Source: RUG714 sp964623515 (GTDB taxonomy: Bacteria > Bacillota > Clostridia > Oscillospirales > Acutalibacteraceae). Taken from it: a stretch of 64,000 nucleotides of DNA. The notes beneath the pieces were generated by a model. That model saw only the letters and a program-made list of their open reading frames with translations, searched no databases and was not told where the DNA came from. Location of the stretch: assembly GCA_964623515.1 (NCBI GenBank), contig CAZURV010000004.1, positions 1 to 64,000 on the forward strand. The letters run 5' to 3'. A program made the position numbers and the translations under genes. This document shows, in pieces, positions 44,016 through 52,308 of the stretch; positions within the stretch are counted from its first letter, which is position 1, and every line of letters starts with the position of its first letter.

Positions 44016-45314
44016 ATGAATTATTTCCATTCGGTAAAACTGAATAAAAGCAAATGCATTGGATGCACCGCATGCATTAAGCGATGTCCCACAGAGGCGA
44101 TACGCGTCAGAGCGGGCAAGGCGGAAATAAATTCCAAGCGCTGTATAGACTGCGGAGAATGTATCCGTATCTGCCCCAAAGGCGCAAAGCGGGCGCATTC
44201 CACGAGGCTCGCGGCACTCGACAACTGGGAGCATAAAATTGCAATTCCAGCGCCTGCGCTTTTCGGGCAGTTTAATAATCTTGATAATATAGATATTGTC
44301 CTTGAAGGCCTTAAGAAAATGGGCTTTAACGAAGTTTTTGAAGTTTCACGCGGTGCGGAAATTGTCAGCGATATCACAAGAAAGCTAATGAAGTTCGGAA
44401 AGGTGAAAACGCCTGTTATATCGTCCGCATGTCCCGCTGTGGTAAGGCTGATTAGGCAGAGATTCCCCGGGCTGGTGGATAATGTTCTTCCCGTTAAGCC
44501 TCCGATGGAGGTTACGGCGCATATCGCAAAGCGTGAATATTCGCAGAAATACGGCGTACCTGTTGACAGGATAGGAGCGTTCTTTATAACACCCTGTCCT
44601 GCAAAAGTTACCGATGTGGCAGTGCCTATCGGTTATGAAGCCGGCAGTTTGGACGGTGCAATATCCATAGCAAAAATATATTCCGAGCTCACGGAAGCTA
44701 TGGAGCATTGTGTTGATGCGGCAAATCCGGAACCGATTGCCGAATCGGGAATCATTGGTGTAAGCTGGGCGGCAAGCGGAGGAGAAGCAAGCGCAACGCT
44801 AAATGAAAAATATCTTGCGGCGGATGGGATTGAAAACGTTATAAACGTTCTTGAACAGCTTGAGGATGACAGGATTCACGATATAGATTTTGTGGAGCTG
44901 AACGCCTGTTCAGGCGGATGCGTGGGCGGCGTGCTGTGCGTGGAGAACGCATATGTTGCCCAGGCAAGGATTCAGAGGCTGAGAAAATATCTTCCTCTTT
45001 CACTGAATCATTACAACGAAACGCTTGATGATTACATAGGCTGGACGCAACCGCTTGAATATGCAAACGTTATGAAGCTTTCGGACGATATGGCAACCGC
45101 CATGAATATGATGAGCGATATTGAAACGATATGCAAGAGACTTCCGGGAATTGATTGCGGTTCCTGCGGCGCGCCAACTTGCAAAGCTTTTGCCGAAGAT
45201 GTGGTTAAAGGCAAGGTTAAGGAAACAGACTGCGTGTTTGTTCTCAGGCGTAAAGTGAAAAGCGTGGCGGATACATTATCGCAAATTGGCACGGAGGATA
45301 AAAATGACAGTTAA
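44016..45314 (+). CDS. Sensory-type [FeFe]-hydrogenase-like H-cluster protein
   Basis: A 432-residue protein. Two 4Fe-4S ferredoxin sites at the start (CIGCTACIKRCP, CIDCGECIRICP) are followed by the H-cluster domain and a C-terminal 4Fe-4S motif, DCGSCGAPTC...DC (about 380-410). The H-cluster loops are altered: L1 reads SSACPAV rather than TSC[CS]PxW, L2 is TPCPAK, and L3 is NACSGGCVGGVLC rather than GCPGGCVNGGGQP. This points to slow or non-catalytic hydrogen sensing, as in HydS proteins, but there is no PAS domain. The ATG at 44016 is preferred; GTGs at 43984-43986 would add ten unlikely residues. Coupled with kinase-like genes on both sides. Confidence 0.85.
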   Translation: MNYFHSVKLNKSKCIGCTACIKRCPTEAIRVRAGKAEINSKRCIDCGECIRICPKGAKRAHSTRLAALDNWEHKIAIPAPALFGQFNNLDNIDIVLEGLKKMGFNEVFEVSRGAEIVSDITRKLMKFGKVKTPVISSACPAVVRLIRQRFPGLVDNVLPVKPPMEVTAHIAKREYSQKYGVPVDRIGAFFITPCPAKVTDVAVPIGYEAGSLDGAISIAKIYSELTEAMEHCVDAANPEPIAESGIIGVSWAASGGEASATLNEKYLAADGIENVINVLEQLEDDRIHDIDFVELNACSGGCVGGVLCVENAYVAQARIQRLRKYLPLSLNHYNETLDDYIGWTQPLEYANVMKLSDDMATAMNMMSDIETICKRLPGIDCGSCGAPTCKAFAEDVVKGKVKETDCVFVLRRKVKSVADTLSQIGTEDKNDS

Positions 45315-45636
45315 GGAATTAGCTGAAAAGCTTGGCTTAAAGCTTCTTGCCGGTAGCGGCGGTACAGACAGGGAAGTTTTAACCTGCTATATAGGAGATT
45401 TGCTCAGCTGGGTTATGGGTAGAGCGAGAGAGGGCTCCGCATGGCTTACGGTTATGGGCAATCTGAATGCAGTCGCTGTTGCCGCGCTGGCGGACTGCGC
45501 CTGTATCATATTAACCGAAAACGCGCCTCTTGACGATGATGCAAAGGAAAAGGCTGAATTACAGAATATACCTGTTTACATTACGGAGGATAACGCGTAT
45601 AATACGGGAGTAAAAATATATAAACTTTTAAAATGA
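45304..45636 (+). CDS. DRTGG-domain protein, hydrogenase-associated (second copy)
   Basis: A 110-residue single-domain DRTGG-like protein (start MTVKELAEKLGLKLLAG, core GDLLSWVMGRAREGSAWLTV, end AYNTGVKIYKLL). The ATG at 45304 has GGAGG just upstream and lies inside the end of the sensory hydrogenase gene, an 11-base overlap. It ends in a 4-base ATGA overlap with the PHP gene. It differs strongly from the first DRTGG protein, so the two probably bind different ligands or form a heteromer. Function unknown. Confidence 0.82.
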   Translation: MTVKELAEKLGLKLLAGSGGTDREVLTCYIGDLLSWVMGRAREGSAWLTVMGNLNAVAVAALADCACIILTENAPLDDDAKEKAELQNIPVYITEDNAYNTGVKIYKLLK

Positions 45637-46352
45637 AATTTTATTATGATTTTCATATTCATTCCTGTCTCTCTCCGTGCGGCGATAGGGATATGACACC
45701 GAATAATATCGTGAATATGGCGAAGCTGCTCGGTCTTGACGTTATTGCTCTAACCGATCATAATTCCTGCCTCAATTGCCCTGCGGCAGTAAAAGCAGGT
45801 GAAAATGCAGGACTGTGCGTGATTCCCGGAATGGAACTCAGTACCGGAGAAGATATTCATATGGTGTGCCTTTTTGAAAATACAGATTGTGCGCTGGAAT
45901 TTTCGGATTATGTCCGAAAACATACGTTTACTATAAAAAACAATAAAGAAATTTACGGAGAGCAGGAAATTCTCGATGAGAACGACAATAAAACCGGAGA
46001 AGTTGATGATTTGCTCATAATGGCTTCGGATATTGGTGTGTGCGAAGCTCCGGAGATTGTTGGAAAATACGGAGGATTTTGTTATCCCGCGCATATTGAC
46101 AGGGATAGTTACAGCATTACCTCCGTGCTCGGAGATGTTCCTCCGGAAAACAATAACGGCGTGTGCGGAATCAGCTATGACGCCGACGAGGAGAACCTGC
46201 GAAAACTTTATACGCTTGATAATACTGTCCTTTTGCGTTCGTCAGACGCGCATTATCTTGAAAACATGAGAGAAGCACAGAACAGGATTGAACTTGAAAC
46301 GCTCTCTGCCGGGGCAGTGATTGAAAAGCTTAAATCTTTTGTCGGCTGCTGA
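45633..46352 (+). CDS. PHP-domain metal-dependent phosphoesterase
   Basis: A 239-residue PHP hydrolase. It has the metal-binding start DFHIHSCLSPCGD (HxH), DHNS near residue 43, GMELST with Glu near 68, an AHIDR histidine near 152 and the SSDAHYLE ending motif near 206. Related proteins cleave small phosphate esters such as nucleoside monophosphates or phosphohistidine. In this operon it could reverse a phosphorylation made by the RsbW-like or HATPase proteins (inference). It overlaps the preceding gene by four bases. Confidence 0.87.
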   Translation: MKFYYDFHIHSCLSPCGDRDMTPNNIVNMAKLLGLDVIALTDHNSCLNCPAAVKAGENAGLCVIPGMELSTGEDIHMVCLFENTDCALEFSDYVRKHTFTIKNNKEIYGEQEILDENDNKTGEVDDLLIMASDIGVCEAPEIVGKYGGFCYPAHIDRDSYSITSVLGDVPPENNNGVCGISYDADEENLRKLYTLDNTVLLRSSDAHYLENMREAQNRIELETLSAGAVIEKLKSFVGC

Positions 46353-46450
46353 ATCGTTTGTTTTTTTTGCGCAGTATGCGCTTTATAAGGTTTTGATTTT
46401 AAATTATATAAAATTCGTGCCGCAGACGCGGCACAGGGAGGACTAACACT

Positions 46451-46948
46451 ATGATAAAAAAAATCAGCACAATTCCTTTTAAGGGAACCCCTGAGCAAGA
46501 GGCTGCGCTGAAAGAAGTCATTGCATCGCACATTGATGATCCGGGCGCGGTTATGCCGGTTCTTCAGGAAGCGCAGAATATTTACGGATATCTGCCGATT
46601 GAAGTTCAGCGCATAATTGCGGATGGACTGAATGTTCCGCTTGAGGAGGTTTACGGCGTTGCAACTTTCTATGGCCAATTCTCACTTTCACCGAAAGGCG
46701 AATACAGTATTTCCGTATGTCTTGGAACAGCCTGCTACGTTAAAGGCGCGGCACAGATTATCGAAAAGATAACGGAGAATCTCGGAATCGAAGCGGAAGA
46801 ATGTACACCGGATGGCAAGTTTTCTCTTACCGCATGCCGTTGCATCGGCGCCTGTGGACTTGCTCCCGTTATGACGGTTAACGATGAAGTGTACGGACGT
46901 CTTGAACCGAAAGATATTGACGACATTCTTGCACAGTATAAGGATTAA
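46451..46948 (+). CDS. hydC: NADH-dependent [FeFe] hydrogenase subunit C (NuoE-like)
   Basis: A 165-residue thioredoxin-fold 2Fe-2S protein. The cluster ligands are CLGTACYVKG (about 88-97) and CRCIGACG (about 129-136). It resembles NuoE of complex I and HydC of the trimeric bifurcating hydrogenase. The sequence has the usual helical start and the DLNVPLEEVYGVATFY-type segment before the cluster. AGGGAGG precedes the ATG. About 100 bases separate it from the PHP gene, the only sizeable gap in the operon. Confidence 0.94.
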   Translation: MIKKISTIPFKGTPEQEAALKEVIASHIDDPGAVMPVLQEAQNIYGYLPIEVQRIIADGLNVPLEEVYGVATFYGQFSLSPKGEYSISVCLGTACYVKGAAQIIEKITENLGIEAEECTPDGKFSLTACRCIGACGLAPVMTVNDEVYGRLEPKDIDDILAQYKD

Positions 46949-46957
46949 GGTTAATTT

Positions 46958-47512
46958 ATGAGGGAACTGTCGCTGAACGTTATGGATATTGCCCAGAATT
47001 CTGTTCGTGCCGGTGCTTCGCTGATTGAAATCAGAGTTTTTCAGAATACAGCGAAAAGAACTTTAACGATTGAAATTAAAGATAACGGCATAGGAATGAC
47101 GGAAGAGCAGGTAAGGAATGTTACCGATCCGTTCTTTACAACGAGAACTACAAGGAAAGTAGGGCTCGGCGTTCCGCTTTTTAAAATGGCGGCAGAACAA
47201 ACGGGCGGTGAATTCTGCATTAACTCTCAACCGGGAAAAGGCACGGTTACAAAAGCTGTTTTTAAAACGGATAGCGTGGATATGATGCCTCTGGGAGATA
47301 TTGACTCAACAGTCAGTATTCTTATCAGATGCAATCCCGGTATGGAAATTGTTTTTGTTCACAGTGCAGACGGAAAACAGTTTACGCTTGATACACGCGA
47401 GTTAAAAAAAATACTCGGCGATGTTCCGCTGGATAATCCCGATGTTATGGAATGGATTAACGAATATTTAAAAGAAAACAATGAATTATTATTTGGAGGT
47501 GCAAACCAATGA
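46958..47512 (+). CDS. Histidine-kinase-like ATPase (HATPase only), hydrogenase-associated
   Basis: A 184-residue GHKL ATPase. N box LNVMDIAQNSVRAGA (about 5-19), G1 DNGIGM (about 43), F box DPFFTTR (about 57) and G2 GLGVPLF (about 69) are all present. No dimerisation/phosphoacceptor domain precedes it, so it is not a complete histidine kinase. The C-terminal 80 residues have no recognised domain. It lies between hydC and the 2Fe-2S gene, a position seen for this protein in clostridial hydrogenase operons. It overlaps the next gene by four bases (ATGA). Confidence 0.88.
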   Translation: MRELSLNVMDIAQNSVRAGASLIEIRVFQNTAKRTLTIEIKDNGIGMTEEQVRNVTDPFFTTRTTRKVGLGVPLFKMAAEQTGGEFCINSQPGKGTVTKAVFKTDSVDMMPLGDIDSTVSILIRCNPGMEIVFVHSADGKQFTLDTRELKKILGDVPLDNPDVMEWINEYLKENNELLFGGANQ

Positions 47513-47877
47513 AATCTTTAGCTGAGTTACAGGCTATCAGAGATAAGGCAAGAGCGCAACTTAATATCAGGGAGGAAAATCCCGATAATATAAGAGTTCT
47601 CGTTGGCATGGCAACCTGCGGTATTGCGGCAGGTGCACGCCCGGTTCTCAATGCTTTTGTAGATGAGGTTTCAAAAAGGAATCTTGAAAATGTTACGGTT
47701 ACACAGACAGGATGCATAGGAATCTGTCAGTTTGAGCCGGTTGTTGAGGTGCTTGTTCCGGGGCAAGAAAAAGTTACATATGTAAAAGTTACGCCGGAAA
47801 AGGTTGCAAAAATCGTAAACGATCATCTTGTGAACAGAAACGTAGTGACCGAATATACAATCGGTGCGAATGAATAA
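47509..47877 (+). CDS. Thioredoxin-like (2Fe-2S) ferredoxin
   Basis: A 122-residue thioredoxin-like ferredoxin fold. Cys ligands lie at ATCGIAAGA (about residue 32-40) and in TGCIGICQFEP (about 67-77). The first site has a single Cys where HydC-type proteins have two, so three visible ligands plus one further residue may bind the cluster. The helical tail ends VNDHLVNRNVV, as in the N-terminal ferredoxin-like domain of HydB. It may be an extra electron-entry subunit for HydB. Encoded 12 bases before hydB. Confidence 0.88.
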   Translation: MKSLAELQAIRDKARAQLNIREENPDNIRVLVGMATCGIAAGARPVLNAFVDEVSKRNLENVTVTQTGCIGICQFEPVVEVLVPGQEKVTYVKVTPEKVAKIVNDHLVNRNVVTEYTIGANE

Positions 47878-47889
47878 GGGGGTAAATAA

Positions 47890-49683
47890 ATGTATCGTTC
47901 AACAGTATTAGTTTGCGGCGGCACAGGATGTACCTCTTCACATTCTGCAGATATTATTGAAGCACTTCATAAGGAGATTGCCGCGAAAGGTCTCGAAAAG
48001 GAAGTGAATGTTATCCGTACAGGTTGCTTCGGACTGTGTGCGCTGGGGCCGATTATGGTTGTTTATCCCGAGGGCGCTTTTTACAGCATGGTTAAAGTGG
48101 AGGATATTCCCGAAATTGTTGAGGAACATCTTTTCAAAGGAAGAATTGTAACGCGTCTGCTTTATCAGGAGACAGTAAATGAAAGCGGAAACGATATTAA
48201 GTCACTGAATGAAACCGCTTTCTATGCAAAACAGAAGAGAGTTGCTTTAAGGAACTGCGGTGTTATCAATCCCGAAAAGATTGACGAATATATCGCGATG
48301 GACGGTTATTCGGCACTTGGGAAAGTGCTTACCGAGATGACTCCGCAGCAAGTTATTGATGTGATTTTGGCATCAGGTCTGCGCGGACGCGGCGGCGGCG
48401 GTTTCCCGACAGGAAGAAAATGGATGTTTGCTGCAGCTAATGACGCTGATCAAAAATATGTTTGCTGTAATGCGGACGAAGGCGATCCGGGCGCGTTTAT
48501 GGACCGTTCGGTCCTTGAAGGAGATCCCCATGCAGTTCTGGAAGCAATGGCTATTGCAGGTTACGCAATCGGCGCTTCACAGGGGTATATCTATGTACGT
48601 GCGGAATATCCTATCGCTATCGACAGACTCCGCATCGCTATTGACCAAGCGCATGAATATGGGTTGCTCGGCAAAAATATCTTTGATACCGGATTTGATT
48701 TTGATATTCAGCTCAGACTCGGCGCGGGCGCATTCGTATGCGGTGAGGAAACAGCACTTCTCACATCCATCGAAGGCAACAGAGGCGAGCCAAGGCCTCG
48801 TCCTCCGTTTCCGGCAGTAAAAGGGCTTTACGGCAAGCCATCAATCATAAATAACGTAGAAACTTATGCGAATATTCCTCAGATTATTCTGAAAGGTGCC
48901 GATTGGTTCGCATCAATGGGTACGGAGAAGAGCAAGGGAACGAAAGTATTCGCACTCGGAGGTAAGATTAATCATACCGGTCTTGTTGAAGTTCCTATGG
49001 GAACAACGCTTCGTGAAATCGTTGAAGAAATCGGCGGCGGTGTTCCGAACGGCAAAAAATTCAAGGCTGCGCAAACAGGCGGACCATCCGGCGGATGTAT
49101 TCCCGCACAGCATCTTGATATTCCGATTGATTATGATAATCTTATCGGTATCGGTTCCATGATGGGGTCAGGCGGGCTTATTGTTATGGATGAAACAACC
49201 TGTATGGTTGACATCGCCAAATTCTTCCTTGAGTTTACGGTTGATGAATCCTGCGGTAAATGTACACCATGTCGCGTAGGAACAAAGAGACTTCTTGAAA
49301 TGCTCACGAAGATTACAGAGGGCAACGCAACAATGGAAGACATTGATGAAATGGAAAAGCTTTGCTATTACATAAAGGACAACGCGCTCTGCGGATTGGG
49401 GCAGACTGCTCCGAACCCCGTTCTTTCAACGCTCAGATATTTCAGAGATGAATATGAGGCGCACGTGAAAGATAAGAAATGTCCTGCAGGTGTTTGTAAA
49501 AAACTCCTTCAGATTAAGATTGTTCCCGATAAGTGTAAAGGATGTACGCTTTGTGCACGCAAATGTCCGGTGGGCGCTATTTCGGGAACTGTTAAAGAAC
49601 CGCATGTTATCGATCCTGAAAAATGTATCAAGTGCGGCGTATGCCTTGAAAACTGCAGATTCGGCGCTATAATTAAGGAATAA
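47890..49683 (+). CDS. hydB: NADH-dependent [FeFe] hydrogenase subunit B (NuoF-like)
   Basis: A 597-residue flavoprotein. An N-terminal thioredoxin-like 2Fe-2S domain (about 1-95) has CGGTGCTSS and CFGLCALGP. The NuoF core binds NADH (GRGGGGFPTGRKW, about 163-175) and FMN (NADEGDPGAFMDR, about 195-207). The N3-type 4Fe-4S site is ESCGKCTPCRVGT (about 454-466). Two ferredoxin 4Fe-4S sites close the protein (CKGCTLCARKCP, CIKCGVCLENC). HydB is the NAD site and the suspected site of flavin-linked electron bifurcation. A GGGGG-type site precedes the ATG. Confidence 0.96.
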   Translation: MYRSTVLVCGGTGCTSSHSADIIEALHKEIAAKGLEKEVNVIRTGCFGLCALGPIMVVYPEGAFYSMVKVEDIPEIVEEHLFKGRIVTRLLYQETVNESGNDIKSLNETAFYAKQKRVALRNCGVINPEKIDEYIAMDGYSALGKVLTEMTPQQVIDVILASGLRGRGGGGFPTGRKWMFAAANDADQKYVCCNADEGDPGAFMDRSVLEGDPHAVLEAMAIAGYAIGASQGYIYVRAEYPIAIDRLRIAIDQAHEYGLLGKNIFDTGFDFDIQLRLGAGAFVCGEETALLTSIEGNRGEPRPRPPFPAVKGLYGKPSIINNVETYANIPQIILKGADWFASMGTEKSKGTKVFALGGKINHTGLVEVPMGTTLREIVEEIGGGVPNGKKFKAAQTGGPSGGCIPAQHLDIPIDYDNLIGIGSMMGSGGLIVMDETTCMVDIAKFFLEFTVDESCGKCTPCRVGTKRLLEMLTKITEGNATMEDIDEMEKLCYYIKDNALCGLGQTAPNPVLSTLRYFRDEYEAHVKDKKCPAGVCKKLLQIKIVPDKCKGCTLCARKCPVGAISGTVKEPHVIDPEKCIKCGVCLENCRFGAIIKE

Positions 49684-49702
49684 GTAAAGGAGGGTTATAA
49701 TC

Positions 49703-51445
49703 ATGGCTGATGTAAATATTAAAATTAACGGTATGGAAGCCGTTGTACCGGCAGGTTCAACAATTCTTGAAGCCTGCAAATCAATGGGCATTGATATTCC
49801 CACCCTTTGCTATTTGAAGGATATGAATGAAATCGGTGCCTGCCGCATGTGCGTTGTTGAAGTTAAAGGCGCCAGAAGTCTTGTGGCGTCTTGCGTATAC
49901 CCTGTTAACGAGGGAATGGAAGTATTCACCAATACGCCTAAAGTTATGCAATCACGCAAAACTACGCTTGAGCTTCTTCTTTCCACGCATGACAGAAGCT
50001 GTCTGAGTTGTACTCGTTCCGGTAAATGCGAACTGCAGACGCTTTGCAATGAATTCGGCGTTGAAGAACCCGGAAGATTTGACGGCGAAAAACCCGTTTA
50101 TAAAATTGAGGGGACCAAATATCTTGTAAGAGATAATAATAAATGTGTTCTCTGCCGTCGCTGTGTCGCAGCTTGTGCAGATCAGTTTGTAGGCGTTATC
50201 GGCGCGAACGGACGCGGTATTGATACGCATATCGGATGCGCGTTTGAACAGCCGCTTGAAGACGTCGCATGTATGGCATGCGGACAGTGCGTTGTAAACT
50301 GTCCGGTAGGCGCGCTTCAGGAAAGAGATAATACGGATAAAGTATTTGAAGCGCTTGCCGATCCGGAAAAGGTTGTTGTTGTGCAGACCGCTCCCGCTGT
50401 AAGGGCAGGCCTCGGCGAAGAATTCGGTTATCCGATGGGAACAAATGTTGAAGGCAAAATGGTTGCCGCGCTCCGCAGGCTTGGTTTTGCAAAAGTGTTT
50501 GATACGGATTTCGGTGCAGACTTAACGATTATGGAAGAAGGACATGAATTTATCAACCGCGTTAAAAACGGCGGGGTGCTTCCCATGATTACTTCCTGCT
50601 CTCCCGGATGGGTTAAATTCTGCGAGCATTATTATCCGAATCTTACGGAAAATCTTTCATCCTGTAAGAGTCCACAGAATATGTTCGGCGCAGTTCTCAA
50701 GAGTTATTGGGCTGAAAAGAATGGCGTTGATCCCGGGAAAATCGTAAGCGTTTCCGTAATGCCTTGCGTTGCAAAGAAATTTGAAATTGGTAGAGACGAT
50801 GAGGATGGCGCCGGCTATCCGGACGTTGATATTTCTATAACAACAAGAGAGCTTGCAAGGATGATAAGCAAAGCGGGACTTAATTTTAACGCACTTCCCG
50901 ATGAAGAATTCGATAATCCTCTTGGTGAAGATACAGGCGCGGCTGTTATATTCGGCGTAACAGGCGGTGTTATGGAAGCGGCATTGAGAACGGTTGCGGA
51001 TGTGCTGACGGGAGAAGACCTCGAAAGCGTTGACTATCATGAAGTCCGCGGAACAAAAGGAATCAAGGAAGCTGTGTATAATATTGCCGGTATGGATGTT
51101 AAGGTTGCAGTCGCTTCGGGAGCGAAGAATGCTGCAAAGATTATGGATAAAGTTAAAAACGGCGAGGCCGACTATCACTTTATCGAGATTATGGGATGCC
51201 CCGGCGGATGCGTAAACGGAGGCGGTCAGCCGATTATTCCGGCAAGGGTTAAGAACTTTACCGATTATAAAGCAATCAGAGCAAAAGCACTTTATGACGC
51301 TGATAAGGCTTCGGTTATTCGTAAATCTCATAAGAATCCGGAGATTCAGAAGCTTTACAGTGAGTATCTCGGAGAGCCTAACGGTCATAAGGCGCATGAA
51401 CTTCTGCATACTACTTATGTAAAACGCGGAAAATATAAAGACTGA
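49703..51445 (+). CDS. hydA: NADH-dependent [FeFe] hydrogenase catalytic subunit A
   Basis: A 580-residue hydrogenase. It has an N-terminal 2Fe-2S domain (CYLKDMNEIGACRMCVVEVKG..., Cys at about 36-64), a His-Cys site (THDRSCLSCTRSGKC, about 95-109), two 4Fe-4S sites (CVLCRRCVAAC, CMACGQCVVNCP) and the H-cluster loops L1 TSCSPGW, L2 MPCVAK and L3 GCPGGCVNGGGQP. It ends in a small-subunit-like stretch. It would reduce protons with electrons from NADH and ferredoxin through HydB and HydC. AGGAGGG lies upstream of the ATG. Last gene of the operon. Confidence 0.97.
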   Translation: MADVNIKINGMEAVVPAGSTILEACKSMGIDIPTLCYLKDMNEIGACRMCVVEVKGARSLVASCVYPVNEGMEVFTNTPKVMQSRKTTLELLLSTHDRSCLSCTRSGKCELQTLCNEFGVEEPGRFDGEKPVYKIEGTKYLVRDNNKCVLCRRCVAACADQFVGVIGANGRGIDTHIGCAFEQPLEDVACMACGQCVVNCPVGALQERDNTDKVFEALADPEKVVVVQTAPAVRAGLGEEFGYPMGTNVEGKMVAALRRLGFAKVFDTDFGADLTIMEEGHEFINRVKNGGVLPMITSCSPGWVKFCEHYYPNLTENLSSCKSPQNMFGAVLKSYWAEKNGVDPGKIVSVSVMPCVAKKFEIGRDDEDGAGYPDVDISITTRELARMISKAGLNFNALPDEEFDNPLGEDTGAAVIFGVTGGVMEAALRTVADVLTGEDLESVDYHEVRGTKGIKEAVYNIAGMDVKVAVASGAKNAAKIMDKVKNGEADYHFIEIMGCPGGCVNGGGQPIIPARVKNFTDYKAIRAKALYDADKASVIRKSHKNPEIQKLYSEYLGEPNGHKAHELLHTTYVKRGKYKD

Positions 51446-51459
51446 TTTTTAATCAAATT

Positions 51460-51501
51460 AAAAAAATATCATAAGGCGGTAAGCCTTATGATATTTTTTT
51501 G
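51460..51501. terminator. Bidirectional terminator between hydA and trpA
   Basis: AATATCATAAGGC pairs with GCCTTATGATATT; there are A residues on the left and T residues on the right, so it works for both convergent operons. The same stem occurs at 61331-61367. Confidence 0.9.
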
Positions 51502-51531
51502 CTAAAAGTTTAAGCCAAAGCTTAAAAAGAA

Positions 51532-52308
51532 TTAATTTCTTATTACCGCAGCTTTCATGGATTTAACATACTCTGCGAGATACTCCGCGGCATTTTCACC
51601 GTGTTCCTCAATGATTTTTACAATTGCCGAACCCACGATTGCCCCGTCTGAAAAGGAACACATTTCGCGCGCCTGCGCGGGGGTGCTGATTCCGAAGCCG
51701 ACTGCGGCGGGAACATCCGTGTAGGATTTTATTTTTTGAATTTCGGATTTTAGATTTGTTGTGATTTCACTTCTTACCCCCGTTACGCCCATCGAAGAAA
51801 CAACATAGAGAAATCCTTCGGCATTTTTCGCAATCATTTTTATTCTTTCTTCACTGGTGGGAGCAATCAGTGAAATAATGTCAACACCGTATTTCCTTGC
51901 AACGGATGCGGCTTCCTCCTTTTCTTCAAACGGCAGGTCGGGAATAATCAAACCGTCTACCCCACAGCTTCTGCATTCTTTAAAAAATTCTTCATATCCG
52001 TATTTGAAAACAGGGTTGAGGTATGTTAAAAATGCAAGGGGAACATCACACACTTTTCGTATTTCTCTTACCATATCAAAAACTTTCTGCGTTGTGGTTC
52101 CGCTTTTGAATGCGCGCAGATTTGCAGCTTGAATAACCGGACCATCGGCAATAGGGTCGGAAAAAGGTATGCCGAGTTCAACAAGGTCTGCGCCTGCTTC
52201 CGCCATAGTTTTTACATATTCAACGGTTTTTTCAAAATTCGGGTCTCCTGCGGTTAAAAAGGCAATAAACGCTTTTCCGTTTCTAAAGGCATTTGATATA
52301 TTACTCAT
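51532..52308 (-). CDS. trpA: Tryptophan synthase alpha chain
   Basis: A 258-residue TIM-barrel protein cleaving indole-3-glycerol phosphate to indole and glyceraldehyde 3-phosphate. Catalytic Glu in LVELGIPFSDPIADGP (about 46-60) and Asp in IIPDLPFEE (about 126) are present, with a GVTGVRS phosphate-site segment near 178 and a GFGIST segment near 210. The ATG at 52308 is chosen because GGGGGG lies nine bases upstream; it overlaps the trpB stop by eight bases. An in-frame TTG at 52317 is less likely. Last gene of the trp operon. Confidence 0.95.
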   Translation of the reverse strand: MSNISNAFRNGKAFIAFLTAGDPNFEKTVEYVKTMAEAGADLVELGIPFSDPIADGPVIQAANLRAFKSGTTTQKVFDMVREIRKVCDVPLAFLTYLNPVFKYGYEEFFKECRSCGVDGLIIPDLPFEEKEEAASVARKYGVDIISLIAPTSEERIKMIAKNAEGFLYVVSSMGVTGVRSEITTNLKSEIQKIKSYTDVPAAVGFGISTPAQAREMCSFSDGAIVGSAIVKIIEEHGENAAEYLAEYVKSMKAAVIRN

